Of a stretch of 64,000 bases of DNA, positions 21,675-33,599 are shown in pieces. Numbering within the stretch: position 1 is the first letter of the stretch; each line of letters starts with the position of its first letter. A program made the position numbers and the translations under genes. Where the stretch lies: assembly GCA_029891345.1 (NCBI GenBank), contig CM057002.1:59572777-59636776 (forward strand), given 5' to 3'. Source of the stretch: Dryococelus australis (Eukaryota > Arthropoda > Insecta > Phasmatodea > Phasmatidae). The notes below the pieces were generated by a model that saw nothing but the letters and a program-made list of their open reading frames with translations, was not told where the DNA came from and ran no database searches.

Positions 21675-22742
21675 CGAGCGTGTTTCACCACGTATTATCC
21701 GCCGTTAAGAATGCTTATCTCGTTAAAATCATCTCGTTATTCTGACTTTATCGCGATGTTCTACTTCGCTTGGCTCAGTAAACCGAAAATGTTTGGTATT
21801 TTACGTTAAACAAAGTGAATATTTTTTAGTAGTCAGGATGGAATTTTCAGAAAAAGAAAAAGCAACACAACAAACACTTATTGCAAAGAATAGCCTGTAT
21901 GTTCGAGGTAATAACGGAAAGTATCAGCATAATATAAAATACAAGGATAATGCCATTTTTAGATATGTTGTATCAACACAATATGTAATATTATCGATAG
22001 TTTAAATGTTATTTTCCATACAACATACTTTTCTAAAGGGCGAATAGTACTCATTTAAAGAAATATACTTATTCAGGCAAACATGCTGGAATAAACTCCA
22101 TACGGTGAAAATCATATCTCTGAAAATACAGGCTTAAATATGTTTCACAAATTTTTGCGGCCGAATTATGGTTTGTTGCTTAGCTCATAAATTTGATTAA
22201 TTTCGAAAGTTTTGAACGTTTACATGCCTGAATTTATAACCTCAAAGTGAGTGCATTATTGTTTATCGAATCTTATGCAGTGAATAAAATTTAACTGCAA
22301 GAATCTGGCAGTATTAAATATATTTTGAAATTTAATAGAAGTGTTTTATATAGAAAAGAGATAACACTGCAATAACAGTTTACCAAACTAGTTTCTGTAC
22401 ATCGGAATTTTCATGAACATTCTTGCATTGATTTTGGTACAATTTCCAGATTATGTGCTTATTACTCTTTAATGTTATGCTAATAATCTACAAATAATGA
22501 TTCCCTATCATTTTACCAATTTATTTGTGAGTAGTCTAATGTATATGTTTATGTTTTACAGTTTTATCCCGGTAATGAGACTTTATCCACCAACATCGAC
22601 GGTTCAAATATTTTATCTAGATATACAGAAAAAATCGAGATAAGGTGCGCGGTGAAACATAAAATAGAGATATAATTTGGTATTTAATCTCGATAAACTA
22701 TCGTTATCTCGCGTGGTGAAACCGACACTTAACGGCGATGGT
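21675..22742. mobile_element. Candidate MITE with inverted ends (GTTTCACCACG)
   Basis: Left gtttcaccacg (near 21678) and right cgtggtgaaac (22713-22723) are complementary, with related cgccgttaag and cttaacggcg words beside them. The interior has no gene. Borders and target duplication are not clear. Confidence 0.45.
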
Positions 22743-22848
22743 TCTATTGATGCATGTAGAAATGTCTTCCTTATCCGTTCCCGCGCTTCTCGGTCTCGAA
22801 CGCGGGAAAAGAGCGCTGGGTAGGCGGGGACCTTAAGGAGAATGGCTG

Positions 22849-22999
22849 TAGTCCATTCACGGATACTGCCAAAATTTCTGAAACCATGCTTAGGTTCTAC
22901 TTCCAGGATATCTCTCCGCTTAATTCCGACAAAGCTTAATGAAGTCTAGAAAATTACACCAAAGCGACAATACACCGCATTCGTGCGCACGCAGTGTAT
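22849..22999. mobile_element. MITE family D fragment
   Basis: Shares gtccattcacgg, tctagaaaattacacc and gcaccgcattcgtgcg-like words with the copies at 41030 and 52725. It is interrupted at 23000 by a family B MITE. Confidence 0.65.
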
Positions 23000-23773
23000 T
23001 TGCTGTTCACGGTAAAGTGAGCACTTTAGAGTAACCAGTTACTTTTTTTACTATTAGCCATGTTTTATACCTCCGCCTTTTTAAAATATATATTGCTACT
23101 TAAAGTCTGTTCACTATAAAGCGAGCTCTTTAGAAATAAACCTCAGGAAAAAGTCACTGTCCCTGCCTGCATATATTATAACGGGCACACTGAGTGACAT
23201 TCGCCCAGTAAAATTGGTAACTCTGTTCACGATAAAGTGAGCTCTTTAGAAATAAACCTCAGGAAAAAGTCACTGTCCCTGCCTGCATATATTATAACGG
23301 GTACACTGAGTGGCATTCGCCCAGTAAAATTGGTAACGATGGCTAGAAAGTATTTCCATATTCTAATGTCGAATAAAAAGTGTCAGGTAACTATTTCTGA
23401 TAACTTAAAATTATTTCTTTCGCTTCCCGGTTTTTTTGATGCATCGAAGTGTAAAAATAAGCAGATTTGTAAAGTATTTAGTGTCTTAATAATTTCACAG
23501 TTTCACCTGACCGACGCATAAATAGTGATGAAGCCCATGGAAATGTTAATTTTACATAAGGCGGAGGAATACACAACGTGCATACAAGTAGAGCATAAGC
23601 AGGGTTTTCAAAAGTGCTCATTTTACTGTGAATAGCCTATAAGTAATAGACACAGTGTATATATTTCACCGAACTCTAAAGTTAAAATCTAAGTCTATAA
23701 TAAAATCCATTTATTGACTATTATTCCAAACGAGGGGGCTTCAAAAAGTGCTCACATTACCGTGAACAGCCTA
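23000..23773. mobile_element. MITE family B split by a family A MITE
   Basis: Left part 23000-23100 and right part 23641-23773 together match the uninterrupted copy at 32476-32712. Both ends carry the gctgttcacggtaaagtgag-type inverted repeat. The family A element sits exactly between them at a TA. Confidence 0.85.
23101..23640. mobile_element. MITE family A nested in family B, with tandem-duplicated 5' end
   Basis: Ends ctgttcactataaagcgag and gctcattttactgtgaatagcc are inverted repeats. The first ~116 bp are repeated directly (23107-23222 and 23223-23338), differing at only a few sites. The remainder matches the copies at 33176, 37404 and 39205. Confidence 0.9.
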
Positions 23774-24061
23774 AAGCAGTGTGTCTCTCAGCTAAGTGCC
23801 GAATTGTGCGCTGTCCAATGCCCCTCCATACTCGAAAACGGCTGTCATCCATATCCCCAGATACAAGCTGTATCCGTCACTGTAGACGATGCATCGTCAT
23901 TTCTCAGTCGTCCATGCGATCCGACTTCGTCTCAACAGCTAACGAATTCGCTGTTGTTAGTGTGACAACGGATAACGGCGCTGGGCTAGGCAAGTCCAGA
24001 GAAAGTCTGAAGGTGTATTTCTCAGTCTCAGTGGGAATACATCACAATTTCGACCTTTACG

Positions 24062-24110
24062 CTGTTCACGATTAACTGAACACTTTTGAAAGCTTTGTTT
24101 AAGATCTACT
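24062..24110. mobile_element. MITE family A end fragment
   Basis: gctgttcacgattaactgaa then cttttgaaagc matches the family A terminus in reverse order (compare 35681 and 53357). It stops at the SINE. Confidence 0.6.
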
Positions 24111-24120
24111 ACATTCTGTG

Positions 24121-24377
24121 GGGGCCACAGTGGTGTAGTGGCTGGACCGCTCGCCTCTCACCAAGGCGAACCTAGTTCGATTCCCGGCGGGCTCGCTCGC
24201 GGATTCTCGCTTTTGGGAATTGTGCCGAACGATGCCGCTGGTTCGCAGGTTTTCTCTGGGTTCTCCCATTTCCAGCGGCCTTGCAATCCGGTGCTGCTTC
24301 ACACTCAACTCATCGATTCTCAAGACCTCGTTGTTAAGGGCCACCCATACCTCAACACTCATTTTGTACCCAACCGC
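24121..24377 (+). mobile_element. tRNA-derived SINE, copy 4
   Basis: Head ggggccacagtggtgtagtg and box B-like agttcgattccc, followed by the family body. It meets the (CAT)n tail of a minus-strand LINE tail to tail at 24378. Confidence 0.88.
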
Positions 24378-24400
24378 CATCATCATCATCATCATCATCA
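24378..24400. repeat. (CAT)n, 3' tail of the minus-strand LINE
   Basis: On the minus strand this is (ATG)n, lying after the LINE stop codon and short 3' untranslated region, as in RTE-type LINEs. Confidence 0.7.
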
Positions 24401-24436
24401 GCCAGTTCAATCATGAAATGATGTGACCTCTTGGAG

Positions 24437-24835
24437 TTAGGAATTCAGGTAGAACTTCGATAGTCTTCTCCAGGTAGAACGGTCTTGGGCGATTCTGTGC
24501 CAGTTAACTCCAGCAATCCTGCGTATGTCCTTGTCCCAACGGTCTGGTGGTATTCCTCATGGTCTCGGATGATTTCTTTGACTCCATTCCAACACGGTTT
24601 TTGTCCATCTTTAATCCGGGTAACGTGGCCGGCCCATTGCCACGTCAAGGTGGCTGTCTTCTCCAAGATGTCTTTGACTTTAGTAACTGATCTGATGTAA
24701 GTTGCGTTTTTCTTGTCTTTTCTAGTAAAACCCAGCATTGAACTTTCCATAGCTCTTTGGGCTGTTCTAAGCCTTCCTTTTGTAAATTTATTGAGTGTCC
24801 AGGTCTCACAGCCGTAAGTCATAGCTAAGTAGAAT
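24437..24835 (-). pseudogene. 3' end of a non-LTR retrotransposon (RTE/BovB-like ORF2 tail)
   Basis: Reading leftwards from 24822: MTYGCETWTLNKFTKGRL, RTAQRAMESSMLGFTRKDKK, TKVKDILEKTATLTWQWAGH. This is the conserved region after the reverse transcriptase that many insect LINE proteins share. A frameshift near 24560 moves the end into another frame (DIRRIAGVNWHRIAQDRS ... stop at 24437). The endonuclease and catalytic polymerase parts are missing because the copy is 5'-truncated near 24835, the usual fate of LINE insertions. The tail is an ATG repeat at 24378-24400. Confidence 0.88.
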
Positions 24836-24839
24836 TAAC

Positions 24840-25865
24840 GTTGTCGTGGACTTTATTAGTATGGCCAGTGAAGTGTAGCTGTGTGTGAAAGAGAATGCCA
24901 TTTGTTTCTCTAATGTGTCTAAAACTAAGAGTGAGAGAATACGTTAAAATGTAAGGAGCTACGGAGAAGTTATTTTTCAAATACTAACTTTGCAAGTGCA
25001 GCTTGGTCTGTAGCCCTGGCTTGGCGCGTATTTGGAAATCCACCGGCGCATCAACCAACGTGCACAAGACGTTCGCAAACTAATGCTTCGGCAAAGTCTG
25101 GTTAAACCGATTAAACCGCCAATTCAACCAGCCTGGGGAAATTCGGTGGATCTGGTGGATATGTACCAAAACATCAAAGTACGAATTTTGGAACGCCTCC
25201 TCTGAGGAGAAGAAAAACGTAAAGACTTCCACAACTTTCAGGCATTTCAAATCACACAAAAGTGCATTCGAACGTCAAGTTTTACAAACGGGTGATGGTA
25301 ACTGTAGAGTTGATGGGTAATGGCATTAATTTGCGTCTGTAAATAGAAGCAAATGTTCCTGTAAAGATTATCCATGGTTACATAACATGTTCGAAGCAGA
25401 ATTAGCATAACACATGGAAAGTGTAACACGTTGTTTGATTTTTTACTTATTTCATGTTATTGAGTTTCTTTCTCATGCGGGTAACCAATGCTAATTCGTA
25501 AATTTAAGTTATATATACAGATAAATAAAATAGAAGTGTCTGTCTGTTTTTTTAATCTAATTTTCCACTTTTAATTATTTTTTCATATACTTAGTCTAAT
25601 TGATTACTAAGCCATTTCTAATGTTAATTTTTTCATGCCTGTCTGTCCGATTGGATTTAACTCAAAAACCACTGAACGTATTGACATGAAATTTACGTAG
25701 TCTATTGATAATAACACCCGGACTAACAGTATTTGTTTCATCGAGATATCTCAAACGGATCCGAAAATATGATGATGATCAGGGATGTACATTAGGTACT
25801 TGATTAAACTTTTCGTAGGATTGCTGGTCATTTATCCTTTATTTTTTGTCTATGGGCTGTCCTCC
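24840..25865. other. No gene seen
   Basis: No family recognised on either strand. Confidence 0.5.
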
Positions 25866-25870
25866 TTTGC

Positions 25871-25985
25871 TTCCCAAGAGCCGTAGTGGCCCAGTGGCTA
25901 GAGATATTCCAAGTGAGACAGTAGTGGCTTAGTGGATAGAGATAATCAAAGTGGGGCCTCAGTGGCCCAGTGGCTAGATATATAG
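25871..25985 (+). repeat. Tandem tRNA-like A-box heads (gtggcccagtggctagag)
   Basis: Three successive versions of gtggcccagtggctagaga, about 45-50 bp apart, resembling the A box of a tRNA-derived SINE head. No B box follows. A similar pair is at 50883-50957. Confidence 0.5.
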
Positions 25986-26304
25986 GTATCTACTTCATTA
26001 AAATCATCAGACATGTGCGAATCGATGGCAGGGCGTATTTTAATAACTTTATTAAACCCAAAAGAAGCAATATTACTACTTTAAACATAAAACCTTAGTG
26101 AAACTATGGCGGGCTTTATTTTAATAACTTCATAAAACTTAAGCGAAGCGAAATTTCTATTTAAAAATAAGAAAAACAAGTCCTAAATTTCATGCGAACG
26201 AAGTCACACGGGTCAGTTAGTTCATAATATTTTAAACCCAAGCCCACGTCTTTATTTTTGTTTTAAGCAACTTAACATTCCACCCGATGTTTGCAAAAAC
26301 GTGA

Positions 26305-26320
26305 ACCGGTGTACACCGGT
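26305..26320. repeat. 16-bp perfect palindrome
   Basis: accggtgtacaccggt reads the same on both strands. No neighbouring gene explains it. Confidence 0.8.
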
Positions 26321-26674
26321 GCATTCAACACTGATGGAGTCATCGATGAACTTCCAAATTCACAGTTGGTATGTACATTGGAAATTAAAATAAACTGCAA
26401 ACTGAAATGTAGATCTGCAGTTTGTATTCGCATTCAGTCAGGGTCAACTTGGATGGAAGGAGACTGGCGAAAATCAATCTCCGGCTGCCGTGCCTGCCGT
26501 TACAACCAGAGTGGATAAGCTGAGAGATGAGATGGGGATGGATCAGCGGCGGAATGAGGACGGGGGAGGAAATGGGAGTACCGCGAGAAAACCTCCAGCA
26601 CCACGGCAGTGTCCTTCGCACTTCGTACACGACAATCGCCGTCGTCAAGTTTCTAGTCCTCCGTGGCCTATGAT

Positions 26675-26968
26675 TAGGGACAGGTGTTTTTCGCGAAAAG
26701 ATTCCAAGACCAGTTGTACCCCAAAAACACTTTAGTTCATATGCACTTTTGTGATTGGGTGATTTTAAATGTCCCGTGCCTCAAGTGTCTGTCCGCGAAT
26801 CAACGACGTTCAGTATCGGAGTGCTTTATTACGACTGGCCCAGTCAAATAGGAACATGTCTTGTCATGTAGACACGGGGCCAATTGTTTAAGGAAGTTGT
26901 TGTTGTGGACGAATGACTTTGAAGTATAGCTTGGCCGTAAATATTTTTTCGAAAAACACCCGTCCCTA
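26675..26968. mobile_element. hAT-type MITE with perfect 8-bp target duplication
   Basis: The termini TAGGGACAGGTGTTTTTCG and, on the other strand at the right, TAGGGACGGGTGTTTTTCG are near-perfect inverted repeats. The flanks are identical octamers cctatgat (26667-26674 and 26969-26976). An 8-bp duplication with short inverted repeats is diagnostic of hAT insertion. At 294 bp it has no room for a transposase. Confidence 0.92.
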
Positions 26969-26999
26969 CCTATGATTGAACTGGAGACCCGAACAGTAA

Positions 27000-27610
27000 G
27001 AGATTGGAGTATAAACCATTTGTTTTAATAATAAATACATTAGGGTTTTGTGACACATGTATATGACTTTTTTTTTTTTTACACTTGGAGACAAATATGT
27101 TTTCCGGTCGGACGAACACAAATTTATACCCATGCCTTACCCGGGACACAAACTCAAAACCTTCCACGCCAAGCGGTTACGTAACCAGCTGCTCCACAAA
27201 ATCCAGCACTGAACCAACTGTTGGTTATCACCCACACTTAAAATGGTGGTGTGGGTGGTGGGGGGATGTGTCCTTACGGATCTCTTAATCACCATATTGA
27301 ATTATTAAACGTAATAACGTAAGCCATGCTTGTTTACTGATTCACAAAGGCAACTTGTAGTACGTTTACCGCAAAGAAAAAGAAACAAAACACTCGTGAT
27401 GAAATGAATGCATGAATTCAAATTGAAATGGCAGGGTTGATTTACTGCGCTTTATCGTCTGGGGTTTGCAAAGGGGCCATGAGATAATGGCCAGTGGTTT
27501 CAGACGTCGTTATTGTAACCGTTTTTCCTGCACGCGTCACATGCGATGGAAATACGAGACAAGTCATCGCCCAGTGCATCTTCCTATTACCCCGTGCAGC
27601 CTAGACCGTG
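27000..27610. other. No gene seen
   Basis: Includes a T run at 27068-27080. No recognisable coding region. Confidence 0.5.
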
Positions 27611-27613
27611 GAC

Positions 27614-27705
27614 ATTGCACTGCAGGTACTTCCAGCTGTTTACTGCATGGCTTGTGTGATGCACTGCAGGTACTTCCAGCATGGCTTGTGTGATGCACTT
27701 GCAAG
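27614..27705. repeat. Short direct duplication
   Basis: gcactgcaggtacttccag and catggcttgtgtgatgcac each occur twice, about 45 bp apart. Confidence 0.8.
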
Positions 27706-27727
27706 ACCGGCGGTAGTACCGTAACTA

Positions 27728-27962
27728 TAGGCTGTTCAAGGTAAAGTGAACACTTTTTGAAGCTGTTTCATCAGACATAATAACCAATAAATACATTTCA
27801 TTGTGGCCTCGGACTTCTAGTTTTGGGTATGGCGAATGCATACACTGTGATTATTACTCACATGGCAGGGTTTACATTGACAAGTGGCGGAAGGATATCA
27901 ATTGGCTGAAGGAAAAAAGTAACTATGGCTTCAAAAGTGCCCACTTTAGCGTAAACGGCCTA
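27728..27962. mobile_element. MITE family C, copy 1
   Basis: Inverted ends taggctgttcaaggtaaagt and gcccactttagcgtaaacggcc. The interior (actcacatggcaggg, agtggcggaa, ggaaaaaagtaac) resembles the copies at 46177 and 48489 more than families A or B. Confidence 0.8.
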
Positions 27963-28440
27963 TAACAGAATGTCCCCATAGTGCACCATTTAATACTTGA
28001 GTCAAGGTGAAGTTAGACGCGACAATGTGCAACTGCAAGTATGTGCATGTACAAAAAAGTTACTTATTACCCAAGCGACCTCGCCTCAGTGTTTCTACAG
28101 CAATGCAGATGGGGGACGTTTATACAGGGATTATTAGCACCCCCGATTTCATGCAAGTAGGCTTACCGGAGGTTGGTAAGAGGGTGGAATACGAACTATT
28201 CGGACCTACTGGCATATCGATTGTGCATTGTGGTAGCGCGGGACACTGCGATGTGGTTGCCTAGTGACACGCAACCTGTTGTACATGTACGTACTTCCAA
28301 CTGCATACGCCCAGCATTGTTGCGTCTAACTCCTCCTTCAAATAATCTATGATAAACGAAATTTCTATGATAAACGAAATTTCTTACCATTTCGTCAATT
28401 TTAAAGATAACTATACATTTTGACCAGACTTTCTCAGAAA

Positions 28441-28499
28441 ATATTGCGACTAAAAAAAAAAAAAAAAAAAAAAAACCTATATATATATATATATATATA
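28441..28499. repeat. (A)n followed by (TA)n
   Basis: A run of about 25 A, then about 10 TA units. Confidence 0.95.
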
Positions 28500-28878
28500 A
28501 TGAGAACGAATTTCGTTTAGCATTGATTCCCCGTTTGAAGTTAGCGGCTGCCATCTTGGTAGGCAGGGCCCTTAAGTGGTACACAATCGTCTTTCCGGAC
28601 ATTTCGTTACTGGCATTTTCTATTTGTTTAAGCCCACAGATGCTCTGACTTTCGTTTCTGCACGGAGTTCAGATACATCCTGTGAAATTCTCCTCGGAAT
28701 TCTGTAGGGACCTATCGTGTAGTCAGCACTATTAGTTCGTGTCTGATGTGCAGTGACACAAGAAAATCGTGAAAAATTGTCGAGCAAACATATTTTCAGA
28801 AATACTGTAGTATCTCGACCCTTTTATGATTGGATTATCCATGCTGACTAGGCTTGATACTTTGCTGACTAATAATAG

Positions 28879-29365
28879 ATGTTCCGTCTTAAGCCTGTGA
28901 AGTTTTTCGTTGGCCCAGAGAAATGGGATTGCATCTTCATTAAGAGTGGGATGGTCCCCGCATTTTTTTGCGAAATAGTTATTTGCGCGAATACGCGTAT
29001 CTCGGTAAATAAATGTTCTGCAAATACCACTTTTTGTCAGAAAAGATTTAAAAAACAATTATGTATGCCCCTATTTTTTTTTACTTTCGTCATATTTAGT
29101 GTCTTCTCGGAAAAAAAAATTGTCAAAATGGTTAAATATCCCATTTTTAAATCTTGCCCTAAGCGGCAAGAGAAAAGTACAAATATACGGGCGTAGTTTA
29201 GTCTGTGGTATTTCATTGTGTGTAATGAAGCCCTTATGTTACAGATCTAATCTTCGCAGTACAGCGTCACGACGGAAACACTGCACGCCTTGCGCGTAGG
29301 AGCGATGAGGCACTAGGCGTGCGTGTTAGTGTCGCCCGTATCGTTACCTCGGACGTGGGGGTTCA
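28879..29365 (-). mobile_element. Repeat family E, copy 1
   Basis: The minus strand aligns with 41490-41870 and 47404-48060: gacactaacacgca, tcatcgctcct, cagtgtttccgtcgtg, ttaaactacgcccg and aaatggtcaaat-type words appear in the same order. The multi-frame ORFs are not conserved between copies. Confidence 0.7.
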
Positions 29366-29369
29366 TCCC

Positions 29370-31105
29370 ACTGTTAACACACAAACAAAAATCATGATTG
29401 TAGGGGGAGGGGAGAGAGAATTTATCACATATGCACAGTATGTAGAAATCAAGGAGACAAGGCAACTTTTACCAACGATATACCTTCATCTCTATCGATG
29501 CCACATTCAAACTGCTGCTACTCCTCAGGTTCGCAATTAATTGCTGCTGAAATTTCTTGGTACCACTGAAGCTCGACATCGGTTCCGAATATTGAACGGA
29601 TACACAATCATAGCCTAAGACTGTACACAAACGATCGCCTCGTTACAGGGACACAATTTCTGGTGCTGGTAGCATGTGTTAACCGCCTCCCTTCTCCGGC
29701 TTGGGCACGAGGCATCCGGCCAGAGGTCGTTCCAGTGAGATATGTTACCAATAACTCAAGAGCTCTCTTGCGGGAGGAGAGTGAAGCTAACAAACGGTAG
29801 CTCCGACGCGCGTGCAAGACAGGCACATAACTGAGCGATACCCCGCTTCCCATCGCCCGAACTGCTGTTCCAAGCTGACAGATTCAGCTGACAGATTCAG
29901 GGCGATCGCAAACAAGTGAACGCTTTCGGAGGCTTTTTCTTGGTTTCTTAATTTTGTCCGGAATGTGATCCCTCTGTGCAAAAAAATGGGGTGTGACTGT
30001 GTTAGGGACGCGGCCGTTTGTTTTGCGTGAATACGTCTACGTTGACGCGCTCGGACGCCTGGATGTTTTTTTTTTTTTACGTTCCCGGCACCGTTTCACT
30101 CGATCATATGGGATTTTATGGGTATCACTGGATTGCTTTTGAGATTCTCTTTCCAACTGTATACGATTTCTGTGTTTTGACTTGGCTTTTTGACGAGTAT
30201 AGGCCGAAATTGTGTTATGTTTTCTAAATTTTTTACATTAAACGCATAAAATTCCGCCATAATCATGCCACACAAATGTTTTTATACACACAGTCGATTG
30301 ATATTGACGAAAGCTGTCGATTGAAACTCAAAAGAGCGTCGTAGTTTCTTGTAGTCCAAAGTTATACTACGCGGAAGTTATGAGACGCGGCGAATCGTAC
30401 TCAAAATTGCGCCCCCTCTTTTTTTTTTCCTCTTCTCCACGCGTGATGCTTCGCAGTCCTCACTCAACGTAACATATTCTTTGATCCTTTGGCAATCGAG
30501 TGGTGTAATTAAATTTCGAGTGTAGACAATAGATTAGGAGCTGCAATGCCAAACTCTATCCCCTGATTTCGTTATCATCGGATTTTCTCGATTGCCTCCC
30601 ACTATGGTCGAAAATTTAAAATACGCATTCACGTCGAAAAAAGCGCCATCGTGTACCTGTTGAGGAAGTACTAGAATTCACGTGTCAGTAAAATACCACC
30701 ATGAATTTGTAAGAAACACACGTATGTTACTGTTACAAACTACCAAAGGCGATTGCAAGTTCGCGAGGGATGGATACCTAAGAAAAATTTTAAGAACAAC
30801 TTTTAATTTTCTTAATTTATTTACAATGTAATAAAATGTTCGCAACTATATTTAACATACTACAATTGCCTATCCTACAGCTAATACTTATTGCTCCTAC
30901 GAGTGAGCACAGATCTTATACGGACCTCAATTGTCACTCTTAGGAATAATTAAAGTCCTTATTCCTGTCTTTACTCAGACTACAGTTTCTTACTAGTAAA
31001 CTACACATATGAATAAAATTTCAATGTTTACTGCCATACATGAACATTATTCCTAATGTACGCCATTCACGCCTCAAGTCCACTTTCTTACAGACCACCC
31101 GACCA
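29370..31105. other. No gene seen
   Basis: No frame resembles a known protein. Bases 30730-30870 (tgttacaaac ... gcgagggatggatacct ... cttaatttatttacaatg) resemble the 3' end of the LTR-like repeat G (compare 32050-32170) and may be a third, degraded copy. Confidence 0.4.
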
Positions 31106-31108
31106 GTC

Positions 31109-31654
31109 TAATGCCCGGTTGCACCAACATCTTCCCCGATCCGAGATCGAATGATCCTAGTTCCGAACCAGGATCCAGTTTTATCTTGGTTCCAATGTAA
31201 AAGAGTTGCATCGACGAAATTTTATGATTTTGGATCTCCGATTCGTCGATCTTGGTTCCAAAGTGGGAGATCGAGATTAAGTATGAGACAAATTTTGCTA
31301 TTAGTTCGTAATATATGACGTCATGAAAATAGGCGTATTTCCACTACAGAGAGAACTAGATGTGAGATGATTTATCTGTTTTAAGTGAATTATTGCTTTA
31401 CGAATTTTACTGAATAATATTCAAGTCCATATAATGTTGTTTTAATTTCCCAAGAAAACAATGGAACGTAGTTCTATCTGTTGGCGTATTTTCAAACTAC
31501 ATTTGTCAACGATGGCTGCTGATCTCGGATCGAAATGAACTTATTCTCGATCTCCAGTCCAGCTCTGAACTCGAATGATGCAACCGTTTGCTGTATCGAT
31601 CTTAGATCCGATATCGGATCGAGTTTCGAACCACGATGGTGTAACCGGGCATTA
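31109..31654. mobile_element. MITE with TAATGCCCGGTT inverted ends
   Basis: Left taatgcccggttgcaccaac and right ggtgtaaccgggcatta are inverted complements, flanked by TA. Inside the ends are several gatc-centred words (gatccgagatcg, gatctcc, cggatcgag) in both orientations, a subterminal-repeat pattern often seen in MITEs. The element is 546 bp without a gene. Confidence 0.85.
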
Positions 31655-32059
31655 GTGGTCATCGCAAAGTATTTTTTTAAAAATAAGTCAACCAGTATTT
31701 AGGCTACATCGATACATATGCAGAAACAAGCAGGGATGTTTTTGAAGTGTGATTTGAAAAATGCCGTGTTAACAGTTTGAAATCTACATCGGGGATAAAC
31801 ACACTTTAGATGTTGCCACACATCTTGTTATATGATTACTACCTTAAATATTTCAGGGAATAGAATCAGTGCCGAACGATTTCCAGTAAATCTCTGTGGC
31901 GACATCAGCACAATTTCATTTGTATTCAATTACTGTGAGGACGAAGATACTTCATATAACTTGACGACTAGATCTCTATAATCCAGTCGATGAGGGCAAG
32001 CGTGCAGAAAGGCACGTCGTGACAGAAGAAGTCAACCAGTCACGAAAGTAACATGATGA

Positions 32060-33175
32060 TATTGTTACAATTTATTAAAGTCATTGTGCTTAGCAAGGTT
32101 CTCTAAGGGATGGAGGTCTCGATAAAATAAAAGAGTTAAATAAAAATTCCTAATTTATTTACAGATTTTACAAAGAAAATACTTTCGACGTACTATCTCA
32201 CAATAAATGGCTATCATTTTGCTATTTACAATTAATTAATTAAATCAATACGATACGTAATCACTTCAAAAAATTACTGCAATCAAATAAGTAAAATCAG
32301 TCCCGGTAACTAGTGTATCAACGTCTATTGACTTATTTGACAAATTTCATGTCCGTGTTTGACAGTTCCAGTATATACAAAAAAGCCCGTGTCACACATT
32401 CATACAGTCCCATCTTAATTCCGCACAGATTCCTCCATGTTTAGTAGCACTCTGCCACTGCCTCTCGTCCGTCTATAGCCCGTTCACGGTAAAGTGAGCA
32501 CTTTTGACTGTCTAGTTACTTTTACCTTTCAGCCATTTTTTAATCCATTATCCTCCTTTTTAAATAAATATAGCCATGTAAGTAATGAACACATTGAGTA
32601 CATTCCACTGCACTCGGAAGTTAACGTCTAAGTCTGCAATAAATTATATTTATTGACTATTAATTCAAATTAGAGGGCTTTCAAAAGCGCTCACTTTACC
32701 GTGAATAGCCTATGCACCACACACACTCTCTCGTCTGACATCGTCTAGCACCTTCGGCCGTCGCCTGTCCTCTTAGCTGATGTCCCTCGCTGCACCAGAC
32801 TTCGCCTATTGGGCGTTCTTCTGCCAGATGGCTACCAACGAAGACTGGCATCTCTCGGACCGCGAGGGATATTTATAGTGTCGTCTCGACTCTGGTCCAG
32901 AATCTTCTCCAAGTGCCGCGTTGTGCCGAGCTAAAGGATTACCGGAACATTCTTGCTCATCCTCCAGCAGGGGGTGGAAGGGCTGTGACGCCATTCTGGT
33001 CGGCTGTCAATCATCCCCCCGGCCACCGGCGACAGGCCGACGCGACGTAGGGTTGAAGGGAATGCACAATGGGGGTGGAGTTTAGGGAAGATTCGAGTCA
33101 CCACCCCCACATCGCTGGACCACGCATAGCCAGGTGACACGGAGCTTGCGTCCAGTGCGCGAGTCCGCAATTATA
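32060..33175 (-). mobile_element. LTR-like repeat G, copy 1 (split by a family B MITE)
   Basis: The minus strand aligns in order with 37348-39870: GACGCAAGCTCCGTGTCACC, GATTGACAGCCGACC, GAGGATGAGCAAGA, AAGTCTGGTGCAGCGAGGGA, GGAATTAAGATGGGACTGTA, GTTGATACACTAG. It carries a TATAAATA near 32872 and ends in TTTAATAAATTGTAACA near 32065. The other copy begins TGTTACGCGG, giving TGTTAC...GTAACA termini as expected of an LTR. A family B MITE occupies 32476-32712 and a family A MITE sits at its start. No internal retrotransposon genes adjoin it. Confidence 0.7.
32476..32712. mobile_element. MITE family B, complete reference copy
   Basis: Inverted ends tagcccgttcacggtaaagt and ctcactttaccgtgaatagc, with TA at both borders. 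About 237 bp, no gene. It is inserted in repeat G. Confidence 0.9.
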
Positions 33176-33596
33176 TAAAGGCTGTGCACGATAAAGTGAG
33201 CACTTTTGAAATCAACCTTAGAAAAAATTCACTGCCCCTTCCTGCATATACTTCAAAAGGCGCACTGGGTGACATGCGCCCGGTAAAGTTGGTAACGGTA
33301 GATAAAAAGTAGTTCCATATCTTAACGTCGAATAAAAAGTGTTAGGTAACCACGTGTTATAATTTGAATTATTTACTTCGCTTTCTGTTTTTTTAACTGC
33401 ATCAGTGCGTAAAAGTGAGCAGATTTATTGAATGTTTACTTTTCTAATAATTTCACAGTTTCAATTGACCGACACATGAATAAAGTGATGAGGCCGATGA
33501 CAATGTTAATTTTACATAAGGCGGAAGAATACACAACGTCCATACAAGTAGATCTTAAGTAGGGCTTTCAAAAGTGCTCATTTAACCGTGAACATA
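33176..33596. mobile_element. MITE family A
   Basis: Starts taaaggctgtgcacgataaa and ends gtgctcatttaaccgtgaac. The interior matches 23223-23640, 37404 and 39205. The right end abuts an AT-only stretch (33594-33620). Confidence 0.88.
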
Positions 33597-33599
33597 TAT

